The notes beneath the pieces are model-generated. The model was given only the letters and a program-made list of their open reading frames with translations, did not search any database and was not told the origin of the DNA. From contig NZ_FOVC01000004.1 of the NCBI RefSeq assembly GCF_900115045.1, positions 124,001 to 188,000 of the forward strand: a DNA stretch of 64,000 bases, read 5' to 3'. This document shows, piece after piece, positions 1 through 9,269 of this stretch. Position numbers and translations under genes: made by a program. The stretch is from Izhakiella capsodis (lineage in GTDB: Bacteria > Pseudomonadota > Gammaproteobacteria > Enterobacterales > Enterobacteriaceae). The stretch's first letter is position 1. Each line of letters opens with the position of its first letter.

Positions 1-649
1 CAACACGGAAGTGTGATACATTTGAATAATAAAAAAACACCTGACAACCTTACAGAGCAAGCCTCTCTTTTTGGCATTTTCTGGAAATGAATATAATACT
101 CAGTCCTGTATTTTCCTGTCGCATCGCCCGTTGCTTCTGGTGTAACTCAACAGCACAAAAGGGAGCAATAATTATTCTGCCAGACGCAACGTTCGGAACT
201 CCTTAGTTCAATAATGTTAATCAATATACTGAATAAATAAGTGGACAATTCATCTGCGATCGGCATATTGCCGTTTTATATACCGACACGCTGCAAACGC
301 GGGATCATGTCAGTGGCTTTTCATCTCACTCTTCACATAATGATGCCAAATGCATAAGCAAGGTGAAATATTCACGCTAAGAATTTTAAAACGAAACCAG
401 ATAAATCGAAAAGTGATCGCCCTAAGGTTAAAATAAAGTCGAGTTGTAATCAGCAACATGAATAATCGCGCTTTAAATATGCAGGTGTTCCGAGTTGCCC
501 GGTATGGGTCGGATATCTTAGTCATTATCTGCCAGGGTAGAGCGGCAGGGAGACGTGGCCCCCATGGATGCACCTTTATATTTTTTCTATATTTTTTTAA
601 CTTTCTACCGCTGCAGGATAAAAAATAACACCTTTAAAAGGAGGTTTTG
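1..649. other. AT-rich stretch, no gene recognised
   Basis: This left edge of the window carries no open frame that resembles a known protein. The longest frames are under 90 codons and have a composition typical of chance frames in AT-rich DNA. It lies beyond the 3' end of the fimbrial/regulator operon on the opposite strand. No tRNA, repeat array or clear transposon end was seen. Confidence 0.4.
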
Positions 650-727
650 ATGGTCTGGGAAAGTTCCCACACTCTTTGTCGTTGTCACATCATGAGAAAA
701 TATCAACCGTATCTCTTTTTGAGTTAA
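650..727 (+). CDS. Candidate 25-residue small protein
   Basis: A short frame begins with ATG six bases after a textbook Shine-Dalgarno sequence (AAAGGAGG at about 637-644) and encodes 25 residues beginning MVWESSHTLC and ending in a hydrophobic YLFLS tail. It stands alone in an otherwise gene-free, AT-rich stretch upstream (in its own direction) of nothing recognisable and faces the convergent LuxR gene. The only support for translation is the strength and spacing of the ribosome-binding site. I do not recognise the peptide. It may be a small membrane or leader peptide, or a chance frame. Confidence 0.25.
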   Translation: MVWESSHTLCRCHIMRKYQPYLFLS

Positions 728-1256
728 TCCGGCTCTGTATCTTTTTTTCATTTTAGCGGCTAAACGTTAGATTTGATACTTCAGTGAATGGGAAATAGAC
801 CGAATGGGTGAGGCTTAAAGCCCGGAAAAATAAAGATGGTCGACGCCAGGCTGACCTAAAGGATAAATCGGCTTGCTTAGAGATTATCTGAATATGAAAT
901 TCAACGCTGAGACAGGCGATCACAGCGCACTGATTTTTGATGTGCTTAACGATCCACCTTTCGCCTTTCACAATAACATGAATAAAATTTCATTTAAATC
1001 AATCCTGGATTAAAAAGATAAACTTCGCCACCTGTCTCCTTCGCCATATTTGAAAGACGGAAAGGTAACAATTTCATCACCACGACGTCCAGTTCATTCA
1101 TGAAAATTAAGACACCGAGCTTTTCCTTTATCGATTAATTATCATCCTCAATAATTATATCTGTATCAGTGATAAACGAAATGGCCACACAGCTTAGGGT
1201 AAAGCACCTCGCCAGCGAACCAGAGACGATATAACACTCAATGAAAGTAAAAACTG
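728..1256. other. Intergenic, nothing recognised
   Basis: AT-rich sequence downstream of the minus-strand LuxR-type gene. No open frame with family resemblance and no convincing terminator hairpin with a T-run for the minus-strand operon was found here. Confidence 0.35.
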
Positions 1257-1910
1257 TCAATTGAAAATATGATTTAATTGTAAAAATAACTCTGAATCGC
1301 TGCTGATATCCAGTTTTCGCATGGCATTACATTTATGGGCGCTAATCGTTTTGATACTTAACTGCTTAATTCGCGCGATATTCTGCAGATCCTTACCATT
1401 ATACATATACCTTAAAACATCGAGTTCGCTACGCGTTAATCTCGCCGGAGAAAATTGATACGATTCATTTATACGCGCAAGATCGCTGCATATTTTAGGG
1501 CTGAGCACGCGCTGCTGTTCAAACGCCTGTTTAAAAAATTTCTGTGTATCAGCCAGTGATTCACCACGCGCTATCACACTGATGTTGTAGTGATCAAGTA
1601 AGCGCCTGAGTATATTACTGTCATGACATGAGGTATAAACCACAATATTCATGGCAGGAAACCGGGCGTTTATGCGCAGTAAGCAATCAATGCCTTCCTG
1701 AAAGGTCTCATCCGCACTTTGTAAATCGGTGACGAGAATATCCACGGACAGATACATCAGGGCATCGAACATTTTAACCAAACTGAGTTCCCGAAGGCTA
1801 ATTTCACAGTTTTTATCGACCGACTTTATCAGCGTCGAAAGGCCAAAGAGCGTTAAAGGGTGGCTGTCCATCAACGCCACAGTGTGTGACGATGTACACG
1901 TCTGGTTCAT
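1257..1910 (-). CDS. LuxR/FixJ-type response regulator, fimbria-linked (first)
   Basis: A 217-residue protein with an N-terminal receiver-like domain (about 8-125) and a C-terminal LuxR/GerE helix-turn-helix (about 150-212). The HTH shows the family pattern: LTRSELDVL, then IARIKQLSIKTISAHK and a KL motif. In the receiver, an Asp follows the strand DILVTD, at the usual phospho-acceptor position; the conserved Lys near the end is not clear (VIARGES), so phosphorylation control may be altered. The start has an AGGAG ten bases upstream. It is the last gene of a minus-strand run that begins with the fimbrial structural genes and follows a second regulator of the same family. By position and architecture (FimZ/MrkI-like) it probably regulates the fimbrial operon. 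No sensor kinase is nearby. Family assignment is firm; the target is inferred. Confidence 0.8.
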   Translation of the reverse strand: MNQTCTSSHTVALMDSHPLTLFGLSTLIKSVDKNCEISLRELSLVKMFDALMYLSVDILVTDLQSADETFQEGIDCLLRINARFPAMNIVVYTSCHDSNILRRLLDHYNISVIARGESLADTQKFFKQAFEQQRVLSPKICSDLARINESYQFSPARLTRSELDVLRYMYNGKDLQNIARIKQLSIKTISAHKCNAMRKLDISSDSELFLQLNHIFN

Positions 1911-1929
1911 CAGGCTTTAGCTCCTTGCT

Positions 1930-1946
1930 GGCCGGGACTTCCGGCC
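1930..1946. other. Short perfect hairpin between the two regulator genes
   Basis: GGCCGG and CCGGCC arms (6 bp) flank a 5-base loop in the gap between the two LuxR-type genes. There is no T-run on either side, so it is not an intrinsic terminator. It could influence transcript processing or be incidental. Confidence 0.35.
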
Positions 1947-1971
1947 GTTAATCCGTTAACAAACTGGTTGC

Positions 1972-2682
1972 TTAAAGTCCGGTTGCGGGACCGATTTGTG
2001 CCATCCAGGTGCCTCGGGAAAAGAGTTCACTGTCATTGTGAAAACCCAGCTTCATCATGGCATTACGTTTATGGGTACTGACAGTACGAATATCACGATG
2101 GAGTGCCTGCGCCACCCTGGACACGCTCAGGCCTGAAAACAGGTGAGCGAGAACATCCAGTTCTCTGGCAGTCAGTGCGGTATTTTTAGGCGTTGTCTTC
2201 ACATATAACCTCTGCACTTTGGGGCTTAGCCATTGGCGCTCTCCGGCGAGGCATTTGGAGACACACTGCGCCAATGCCAATGACGGTTCGTGTTTTAATA
2301 GAATGCCGTTGGCTTTCGATGAAATGAGCATCTCCAGTATCCGATCGTCATTAAAATCCGTGCAGACGATAATCTTCATTGTCGGGCAGACCTCATTCAG
2401 ATGAGCCAAAAGCCGCAGCCCATCCAGCATCCGTTCTTTTTCACCGCAGATATCCATAATCAGGAGCGCAGGCGGCGCGCTGGCAACTCGCGACGAAATA
2501 CCCGCCAGACTTTGTACATAGTGAATCGCGTCGGTTATACCGCATGACTCCACCAGTATCTGTTTTATGCCCAGCGCGGTGGCTGGACAGGCGTCCATAA
2601 TCAGCACCCCATCGCCTGCAGAGTCCGCAGGAAGCGTCCCTGATAAGACAGGATCTTGCGTTAAGCTAATGACGTTGTTCAT
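1972..2682 (-). CDS. LuxR/FixJ-type response regulator, fimbria-linked (second)
   Basis: A 236-residue protein with a receiver-like domain (about 25-145) and a LuxR-type HTH (about 170-225, LTARELDVLAHL then VAQALHRDIRTVSTHK and MKLG). The receiver keeps the phospho-acceptor Asp (LLIMD) and the conserved Lys (ILLKHE), unlike its neighbour, so it may be a phosphorylatable partner of a distant kinase. Translation starts behind a strong AGGAGG four bases from ATG. It sits 70 bp downstream of the minor pilin stop and 60 bp upstream of the second regulator, on the same strand. The two regulators are homologous in layout but clearly diverged, suggesting an old duplication. A role in fimbrial control is inferred from location. 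Confidence 0.8.
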   Translation of the reverse strand: MNNVISLTQDPVLSGTLPADSAGDGVLIMDACPATALGIKQILVESCGITDAIHYVQSLAGISSRVASAPPALLIMDICGEKERMLDGLRLLAHLNEVCPTMKIIVCTDFNDDRILEMLISSKANGILLKHEPSLALAQCVSKCLAGERQWLSPKVQRLYVKTTPKNTALTARELDVLAHLFSGLSVSRVAQALHRDIRTVSTHKRNAMMKLGFHNDSELFSRGTWMAQIGPATGL

Positions 2683-2753
2683 CTTACCTCCTTGTTTTTA
2701 AGTGACGCGTCCTGACGCCAGCCCGCTCTGGAACAGCCGCCTGACTTTTACTG

Positions 2754-3299
2754 CTATTGATAGGTAAAGGTAACTTGCATGGTGCCAACAATCGTTCCCG
2801 GCGTGGCATTGCCCTGAGCACTGTGGACCCGTGCCTGCATATTGAAGGTGGTTCCACGGCTTGCGGCATCCACGTTCTGCACCATTTGCGCCATGTTGCC
2901 AAGCGATGTGCCAGCACTGCTTTGCACCTCAATTTGCACCCGGGATGAAGTTCCTGTGTTCGCGTACATCGTGTTTTCGATCTGATCCGCCGTGCCGTTC
3001 AGTGTCATCGTTACTTTATTAATGGCTATCGGGCACTCGCTAAGTACAATCGAAAAAGGTCGCCAGCTAGTTGAAGATCCCGCCACTGCCAGTGATGAGG
3101 CCAAAATTTTCTGACCTAAATCCACAGTCAATCCGCGGGTTGGCAGATCAACTTTGCAAGGCGAGGATTTGATTCTGCCAGTGATGTTAAGTTGAGTATC
3201 CGCACTTACCGGAGATGAAAGTATCGAGGCTACCAGCCACAGTATCAGTGCTGGCGTTTTTGCTTTGCTGTTCGTAATGGAAGCAGCCGCTTTAAACAT
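2754..3299 (-). CDS. Minor fimbrial subunit (type 1 pilin family)
   Basis: A 181-residue pilin-like protein with an N-terminal signal peptide (hydrophobic LILWLVASIL, then SPVSA) and a fimbrial-domain body: ITGRIKSSPCKVDLP near the mature N-terminus, a second Cys in VLSECPIAINKVTMTLNG, and a C-terminal VTFTYQ donor/beta-zipper motif recognised by periplasmic chaperones. I chose the start at MFKAAAS because AAGGA lies nine bases upstream; an upstream ATG at 3323 has no clear ribosome site. It follows the tip protein by 31 bp in a chaperone-usher operon and is probably an adaptor or terminator subunit of the fibre. Confidence 0.82.
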   Translation of the reverse strand: MFKAAASITNSKAKTPALILWLVASILSSPVSADTQLNITGRIKSSPCKVDLPTRGLTVDLGQKILASSLAVAGSSTSWRPFSIVLSECPIAINKVTMTLNGTADQIENTMYANTGTSSRVQIEVQSSAGTSLGNMAQMVQNVDAASRGTTFNMQARVHSAQGNATPGTIVGTMQVTFTYQ

Positions 3300-3330
3300 T
3301 CTCTTTTTCCTTACGCGCTTCATCACGAAA

Positions 3331-4425
3331 TTACTCGATTTCAGCACGAATAGTCGCTGTCGCAGTAAAATCACCGGTCTCAGGCACATGACCTGTGGTG
3401 TTAACGGGAAATAATTTGATCCCCGATACGGCAGACTGTGAGGCGTAATCCATCATCAGTGGCAAACGCCCACTCTGCGGCGCGATGGTTGCGCCAGCGG
3501 TATCCTGAATCCTGACGCCTATATCAGTGTTGGTGCTCGAAAGCAGGGTCGGATCGTTGATATCGGGCGTTCCCTGGAAAGAGAGGCTGAGCTTCACCCC
3601 TTCAGAAATATTGGTACAGGCAACGTTCAGGTTGACGTTTTTAGGCGTAAAATTCTTCGCCATTTCACCCTTTGTGGCGATATCACCTGACATGATGTCG
3701 CCGAAAGGTACCGTGATCACGCCCCCGCCATTGATCTCACAAGATTGTGGCACAACAACCGTACCGCTCATCCAGACGGTTGATACCGGCGTCGGCGACT
3801 GCGTTTCCTCATCAGAAGCAATATAAACATCAACCACTTTGGTCAGCGGAATAGTTTGTTTGCCGACAAACGGGCGTTTAAAGTACAAGGAGATGAAACC
3901 GCTGGCGCCGGTACCGTATGGAGCGGTCTCGCAGCGACTGCTCCCGTTGTTTCTATTGCTGACGCTGAAAAAGGGCGTGGCGACATAGCTATCCAAATTC
4001 CCGGCGATAAACACCTCGCTGGCCACGGCCAGAAATTCATTGACGCTGTAAAAGTTGAGGGGACCGTCCTTGTAGACCTGCTCGGTGTCCGGTACTTTTG
4101 CCGTGACGAATCCTTTCTGATAGGTATCCTGACAAAAACAGGTCACATTGTAGACCCCGCCGAGGTTCCAGTCTGAAGCTGAAGCACGCTTAATCACCCG
4201 GCCTGTGGTGTTTTCGGACGGATTGGTAAGCGTGTAATTCAGCTCAAAGTTATAATTTTTTGTTCCGCCAATCGGAGCACAAACAGCGGCCTGTCCCTGC
4301 GCACTCACCATACCGGCGGCCAGCGCCAGGCTGAGCAGCAGGCCACTTTTTCCCCATAACAAACGGCGCAATAAATTACGGCGTGAGGGGATGTCTACAA
4401 AAAAGGGATGCATTCGTTCGTTCAT
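3331..4425 (-). CDS. Fimbrial tip adhesin-like two-domain subunit
   Basis: A 364-residue secreted protein with an unusually long arginine-rich N-region before the hydrophobic core (LLLSLALAAGMVSA) of the signal peptide. The mature protein has a roughly 190-residue N-terminal domain with several cysteines (VCAPIGG, TCFCQD, SSRCETA) that I cannot match to a named lectin, and a C-terminal pilin domain of about 145 residues (PQSCEINGGGVITVPFGDI, then NVACTN). Two-domain architecture, length and the position directly after the usher are those of tip adhesins of the FimH/LpfD type. It starts with AAGGAT just upstream. The receptor specificity is unknown. Confidence 0.78.
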   Translation of the reverse strand: MNERMHPFFVDIPSRRNLLRRLLWGKSGLLLSLALAAGMVSAQGQAAVCAPIGGTKNYNFELNYTLTNPSENTTGRVIKRASASDWNLGGVYNVTCFCQDTYQKGFVTAKVPDTEQVYKDGPLNFYSVNEFLAVASEVFIAGNLDSYVATPFFSVSNRNNGSSRCETAPYGTGASGFISLYFKRPFVGKQTIPLTKVVDVYIASDEETQSPTPVSTVWMSGTVVVPQSCEINGGGVITVPFGDIMSGDIATKGEMAKNFTPKNVNLNVACTNISEGVKLSLSFQGTPDINDPTLLSSTNTDIGVRIQDTAGATIAPQSGRLPLMMDYASQSAVSGIKLFPVNTTGHVPETGDFTATATIRAEIE

Positions 4426-4439
4426 ATCCTTATTCCACC

Positions 4440-6995
4440 TTACTGGCAGGCTCCATTAATAAGCTGAATACCCGAGGTAGCAGACTGTTCTTTCAGGCGA
4501 TAACTCACCTGGCAGGTCTGTGACGCTGTATTACCCCATTTCACCGTAAGCGTTCCGCTATCCGGCATACCCGACAGATAAACCTGCCCACCGTCACCGA
4601 CAATGCTGGAACTGCTCTTTTTGCCATCATCAATGCTCGCCGTCGCGCCAAAAGGCACCGCCTCGCCATTCGACCGGGTGAGCGTCATCAATACGCGCTG
4701 ACCCACATTGGGTTGGAAGTCAGCACGAACCACTGCGCCACGCGTAGGTATTACCGATGCACTGCTCATCGTCATATCGACGTTGTCCGGCAACGTCGTC
4801 GTATCAAGGGAAATCTGATTACGCCGGTATGCGGTGGCATAAGGCACCACGGCATATCCGCGCCAGTCAGTTTTGACCCCGGCATTGCTGGCGATACTCA
4901 CATTATCCGCGCCCGGCGCTTTTACCAGCACCACCGTTTCACTCAGGGGCTGCGAAAGGGTGACCCCATTCTCATGGACCACCACGCCACCCTGCAGACC
5001 ATAATCCATACGACGCTGGCTGCTGTCATAGCCGTAACCGGCGTTGATTTCACCGTAAGCCCCTTTATAGTCAGCGCTGGCGTAGCCGTTTGCGCCCCCT
5101 CCTTTCGTTGAATAGCCCTGAGTGATGCTGTAATTCATGTTGTCGTCAGGTAACGCCGTACCGCTGAGTCCCACGTTGTGGGAGGTACTGCCATTTTTAC
5201 TGCTATTCAGGTTATAGATGGCATAACTTCCCGGCATCCATTTGCTCAAGGGTACGATGAGGCTCAGAGCAGCAATCTGATCGGTGTAGTTGGTCTGGTT
5301 GCCAAAGCTGTCCATGCCGTTGCGACTGTAGCTATAGCTCACATTGTATGAGATCCCTTGCCAGGTGTTGTTATAGCCAACGCTGGCCGACTCGCTGGAC
5401 CGGTTGTTATTCCAGTAGTCCTCTTTCACCAGGCTCAGCGAAATGGCCCCCCACTTCTGCCATAAGTTCTGGCTGAGCGTGAGTTCGGAGCGACTTTTCT
5501 TATGATCGCGGTAATTATTGTCCCGGCCGTAGGTTTCGATTGCCTCCTGCAGGGTATAAAAACCCGCAGTGGAATAACGGTAGCTGGCCAGGCTGAAGTT
5601 GGTCCCGGTTTCAGCAAAGCTTTTTCCATAGCGCAGACGATATGATTGCCCGTTTTCTTTTGCGGCATCTTCCTGCCGGGCCCACGCTTGTGTCACGTCG
5701 ACAGAGAAGGCACCAATACGACCCAGGTTCTGCCCCAGACCCAGAGCCATCGCCTGATATTTACTTGACGCCTGCAGACCACCATAGATGGTCGCACCGC
5801 GGGGTAGGCCGTAGATGACGGTAGCTTGCGTGAACGGTATTTTACGTATCTGCGTGTTGTACGAACGGTACTGACCGCTGGTGAAACTGTATTTCAGACG
5901 CCCCTCACGCTGCAGAACCGGTACAGAAGCAAAAGGAACGACCATGGTTCGCTCGCTGCCATCTGCCTCTCTAATCGTCACGTCAAGATCGCCACTGCCT
6001 GCGGTCGGATAGAGGTCAGAAATAGTAAACGGTCCGGCAGGTACGTAGGTCTGATAGATCACATAGCCGTTCTGACGAATGGTGACCTGAGCGTTACTCT
6101 GTGCGATGCCTCGAACTACCGGTGAGTAGCCTTTCTGGCTGTCCGGCAACATATCGTCGTCAGATGCGAGCTGAATACCTCGGAACGGCACCGTATCAAA
6201 CACTTCCGTTGGCGAGTTGCTGTCACCCACCGTCAGCTGACTTCGTAGTCTCTCAATCCCTCGTTGAAGATAGGTATTGATGGTGTTCCAGCTGACTTTA
6301 CCGCTACTGTCCCGATTCCAGGTGGAATAGTTGCGCAACCGCCAGGCCCCCAAATTTACGCCAGAACGCAGGTTCAGATAGTAGGTATTGGCGTTTCTGG
6401 CGTTATTCTCCCGCGCTGTCGTGTTCGCACCACTAAAGCTGTAATTTAACAGCAGCGCCGGAATGCCCGAGTCCCACAGTTCCGGCGAAACATACCCACG
6501 CGCTTGCGAACTCAAAGCCGCCTGAGGAATGCTCAGATCCAGTCGCTGTTGGTTAAAAAGGAATGTAGCCGAGGACTGCGCTATCGCATCGGTAAACCTG
6601 GCGCACTCCTCTGTTGCCTTAAGACTGGGGTACATGCCAATTCTTACGCCCATATCTTGCAGCGTCTTGCCACTCAGGCAAGGTTGAAGACTACGTTTAC
6701 CGGAGGCATCCGTCACCAGGCTGAATGTGACATCCTGGGTATCCACCGCTGAACCATTCAGATAAATATCAACGCGGTAAGTGCCTGGTGGCTGTAATTC
6801 GCTGTCTTCGAAAATGGATAAATCAGCTTTACCCTGGGCAGGATTATCGATTTCTAATAAGGCTGGATTGAAGTATTCCTCTGCACTGACCATGCCTGAT
6901 ATGCCAGTTGAGAGCGCAATCTGGCAGATCACAAGTTGTGCAAGCCGGGAAAGTTTGAAACTGACGGTCGCAGGTTTTTTTATAATATTTCCCAT
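4440..6995 (-). CDS. Fimbrial outer-membrane usher (FimD/PapC family)
   Basis: An 851-residue usher with a signal peptide followed by the N-terminal chaperone-binding domain (EEYFNPALLEID), the beta-barrel with plug domain (VPFRGIQLASDDDMLPDS, YSPVVRGIAQSNAQVTIRQNG) and the C-terminal domain (FGATASIDDGKKSS, GGQVYLSGMP). It secretes and polymerises chaperone-subunit complexes across the outer membrane. The start at MGNIIKK is chosen because AGGTGG lies nine bases upstream; the frame stays open to 7082, with an internal ATG at 7013. That leaves a 90-base gap after the chaperone gene, longer than usual. No frameshift is seen and the length is normal for the family. Confidence 0.92.
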   Translation of the reverse strand: MGNIIKKPATVSFKLSRLAQLVICQIALSTGISGMVSAEEYFNPALLEIDNPAQGKADLSIFEDSELQPPGTYRVDIYLNGSAVDTQDVTFSLVTDASGKRSLQPCLSGKTLQDMGVRIGMYPSLKATEECARFTDAIAQSSATFLFNQQRLDLSIPQAALSSQARGYVSPELWDSGIPALLLNYSFSGANTTARENNARNANTYYLNLRSGVNLGAWRLRNYSTWNRDSSGKVSWNTINTYLQRGIERLRSQLTVGDSNSPTEVFDTVPFRGIQLASDDDMLPDSQKGYSPVVRGIAQSNAQVTIRQNGYVIYQTYVPAGPFTISDLYPTAGSGDLDVTIREADGSERTMVVPFASVPVLQREGRLKYSFTSGQYRSYNTQIRKIPFTQATVIYGLPRGATIYGGLQASSKYQAMALGLGQNLGRIGAFSVDVTQAWARQEDAAKENGQSYRLRYGKSFAETGTNFSLASYRYSTAGFYTLQEAIETYGRDNNYRDHKKSRSELTLSQNLWQKWGAISLSLVKEDYWNNNRSSESASVGYNNTWQGISYNVSYSYSRNGMDSFGNQTNYTDQIAALSLIVPLSKWMPGSYAIYNLNSSKNGSTSHNVGLSGTALPDDNMNYSITQGYSTKGGGANGYASADYKGAYGEINAGYGYDSSQRRMDYGLQGGVVVHENGVTLSQPLSETVVLVKAPGADNVSIASNAGVKTDWRGYAVVPYATAYRRNQISLDTTTLPDNVDMTMSSASVIPTRGAVVRADFQPNVGQRVLMTLTRSNGEAVPFGATASIDDGKKSSSSIVGDGGQVYLSGMPDSGTLTVKWGNTASQTCQVSYRLKEQSATSGIQLINGACQ

Positions 6996-7084
6996 TTTTT
7001 CGTTCCACCTCATCACGCAGCCTGACGCCTGCGGTAACGACTTCCCTATTGGCAACAGGCGTAAAGTGCCTCCGATTAGCAAGA

Positions 7085-7774
7085 TTAAATACTGCTCGTC
7101 AGAACGTTGCTGAGGCCTCCATAGTCATTAATAAATTGCCAGGTCAGCGATCCTCTGGCGACGTTGGAGGGTAAATCAAACGAAGCGACTGACTGTGGTG
7201 CCACCATAGAGGCTCCCTTGACTTCAGTACCGTTGATTTTGACTTTAAAAAAGGTGAAGTAATGTGGGGATGAATTTGTCACCTGAAGCTGGTTGCCCAC
7301 CCGTTTCCATGTCAGCAATTTTGCCGTGTCTTCAAGCGTGCTTGTTACACCAGCCGGTCGGAAAATGAGTTTGATGCGCGTTTTTACCGCAATTTGCAGC
7401 GTGTTTTGCTGCGTCTTGTCCACAGACGGAATAGATTTGATATTGAGCCAGAACAGCGACTCTTTGTTTTCCGGCAGATCGCCACCGGCGCGGATCACGC
7501 GCAATATATTTTGCTGATTTCCACCGAGACGGAATAGAGGCGGCGTCACGATAAATGGGGGTCTGCTCGCCTGTACACCAGCACCTGCCTCGGCGCTGTC
7601 CACCCATGACTGAATTAAGTAGACGTTTTTGTCGGGGTTACTGACATTAATGGATGACTCTTTTTTTGTGCCGTCATAAATCAGACGCGTGCCGCCGACC
7701 ACCACGCCCGCTTTTACCATCGTGCAGAAAGTCGTTAGTACAACTGCTAACGCTGCTATGCGCCAATTTTTCAT
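7085..7774 (-). CDS. Periplasmic fimbrial chaperone (FimC/PapD family)
   Basis: A 229-residue PapD-like chaperone with a cleavable signal peptide (ending TMVKA) and two immunoglobulin-like domains. Family landmarks are GGTRLIYDGTKKESSINVSN with the conserved subunit-anchoring Arg, the hydrophobic G1-type segment (QNILRVIRAG), FWLNIKSIP and AVKTRIKLIFRP with the second basic anchor. It captures pilin subunits by donor-strand complementation and hands them to the usher encoded downstream. ATG follows AGGGA by four bases. It lies behind a hairpin-T-run that separates it from the major pilin gene, as expected if the chaperone is made in smaller amounts than the pilin. Confidence 0.92.
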   Translation of the reverse strand: MKNWRIAALAVVLTTFCTMVKAGVVVGGTRLIYDGTKKESSINVSNPDKNVYLIQSWVDSAEAGAGVQASRPPFIVTPPLFRLGGNQQNILRVIRAGGDLPENKESLFWLNIKSIPSVDKTQQNTLQIAVKTRIKLIFRPAGVTSTLEDTAKLLTWKRVGNQLQVTNSSPHYFTFFKVKINGTEVKGASMVAPQSVASFDLPSNVARGSLTWQFINDYGGLSNVLTSSI

Positions 7775-7801
7775 GGTATCCCTACCTGCCTGAAACGGTT
7801 C

Positions 7802-7831
7802 AAAAAGTCAGAGGCAGTCGTTGCCTCTGAC
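7802..7831 (-). terminator. Intra-operon attenuating terminator after the major pilin
   Basis: A perfect 10-bp stem (arms 7807-7816 and 7822-7831, 5-base loop) is followed on the minus-strand transcript by five U residues. It lies in the 76-base gap between the pilin stop and the chaperone start, so it should end part of the transcripts after the pilin gene and make the pilin mRNA more abundant than the rest of the operon. Confidence 0.75.
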
Positions 7832-7850
7832 CTGCTGCAACTTAACGAAA

Positions 7851-8378
7851 TTACTTATAAACCACCGTGAATTGCGTTACAGCATTCGCACTACCCACGG
7901 TGACCTGATCAGCTACAGCGATGTAACGCGCGCTAAAGTTCAGCTTATTAGCGCCAGTACTGATCAGAGGATAAACGGAAGAGTCCTCGTACAGCGGGAC
8001 GACTTTGTTCTGGTTATCTGAAATCTGAATACCAACACCCTGTGCCGTCGTGGTGCTTCCGCTGTCAGTCAGCATCAAGATGCTGTTGTCGCCAGGAACT
8101 TGCGTCCCGTCAAAGCGGACCGTTGCGCCTGTCACGGTATCGGGGCAGTTAGTCAGTACCAGGGTAAAGTTCTTCGGTGCGGCCGTGGAGCCGGCCCCCG
8201 AAAATGCGGTACGAGAGATATTTCCCATCAGAACATTTTGGTTCTGAGAGGCGGTGTCAATTGTACAGGCTGCATCGGTGATAGTTCCGGTGAAGTTAAC
8301 TGCACCATCAGCAGCGGAAACAGAAACAGAGACAGCGGAAGTCGCTATCAATGCTATAGCAAGAAGAGTCTTTTTCAT
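7851..8378 (-). CDS. Major fimbrial subunit (type 1-like pilin)
   Basis: A 175-residue pilin: signal peptide MKKTLLAIALIATSAVSVSVSA, then ADGAVNFTGTITDAACTID with the first Cys of the conserved disulfide, a second Cys in LVLTNCPDTV, and the chaperone-recognition C-terminus ending in VVYK. It is the first gene of the fimbrial operon (pilin, chaperone, usher, tip protein, minor pilin, two regulators). I took the ATG at 8378, with AGGA eight bases upstream, rather than the in-frame start at 8462, because it gives a canonical signal peptide. Confidence 0.9.
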   Translation of the reverse strand: MKKTLLAIALIATSAVSVSVSAADGAVNFTGTITDAACTIDTASQNQNVLMGNISRTAFSGAGSTAAPKNFTLVLTNCPDTVTGATVRFDGTQVPGDNSILMLTDSGSTTTAQGVGIQISDNQNKVVPLYEDSSVYPLISTGANKLNFSARYIAVADQVTVGSANAVTQFTVVYK

Positions 8379-9269
8379 GAGAATTATCCTGTGAAAAATA
8401 AAAACTAATATCCCTATAACGCGATTATTGGCTTCGTTATGAAAAAAAATTACCTGCCGCACCTATATTTATTTCATGAGAAGCTGTCTCAAGTTAATAG
8501 ATAGCGTAACGGCCTTCTCCTAAAGAAGGCCTATTCATTTTATATCAAAACCATTCGAATGCAATAAATTGGTTACAGGTTCTTAATCAGACTCCTTTGT
8601 ATCGCTATGCGTCATTCACCGTAATGATAATCCGCTCTGAATATTATCCAACCCCGAATAACACTGAATCGGTTCACGTCTATTCCTCAGTCAGTTTTAG
8701 CAAAGTCATCGACCTGTATCAATATATGAACATCTCTATTAATCTGAAAAATTAATCCCGAAACAGAGTTATTCATTAATCAGTAAATCCGTGACGAGAT
8801 AATTCATTCTTCGATGAGAAAATAACACGCAATCAGCCAGTCTCCGAATCACGAATAGTGCCGTAATTTAATGGCATGAACTCATTGCCAGAGACCATAC
8901 AGTCTTTTTTTTGAACATTTTCTAATGATGAGACGAAAATTATATCCCGATCCAGGCGCTGAAAATGAGGTTACGAAGCGTGACTACGTCGTTCCACTCG
9001 CACCCTGTGATTCTGGCTATAACATAACGGGTTGAAGCCAGCATCATCCAGCGTTCCGGCACGATATCAGGTATGTAAAACGAGACAGTAAACGGACGCA
9101 GAGAATAGTATTTTCATCAAAATTCATAAATTTACAATAAATCACTCCATACTAAACGGCGCTAACTGGCCCGGCCTCAGGCATAAAACAGGTAGTGCCA
9201 ACTGTCTTTACCGCTTACCTGTCATCAGGGTTGACTGACTTTGCAGCAGATAACAGTTAAACATTTTAA
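8379..9269. other. Long intergenic region upstream of the fimbrial operon
   Basis: About 0.9 kb of AT-rich non-coding sequence that must contain the fimbrial promoter. A 7-bp perfect hairpin (GGCCTTC/GAAGGCC, 8511-8531) lies about 130 bases upstream of the pilin start. I found no fimS-like pair of inverted repeats, so phase inversion is not supported, though a long-range imperfect pair cannot be excluded by eye. No gene recognised. Confidence 0.4.

Noticed and set aside
310..573. An 87-codon minus-strand frame in the left edge region
   Set aside because: Weak start signals and a composition typical of random AT-rich frames; no domain seen.
8379..9269. A fimS-like invertible promoter switch
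   Set aside because: No matched inverted repeats of useful length were seen and no fimB/fimE-type recombinase gene lies nearby.
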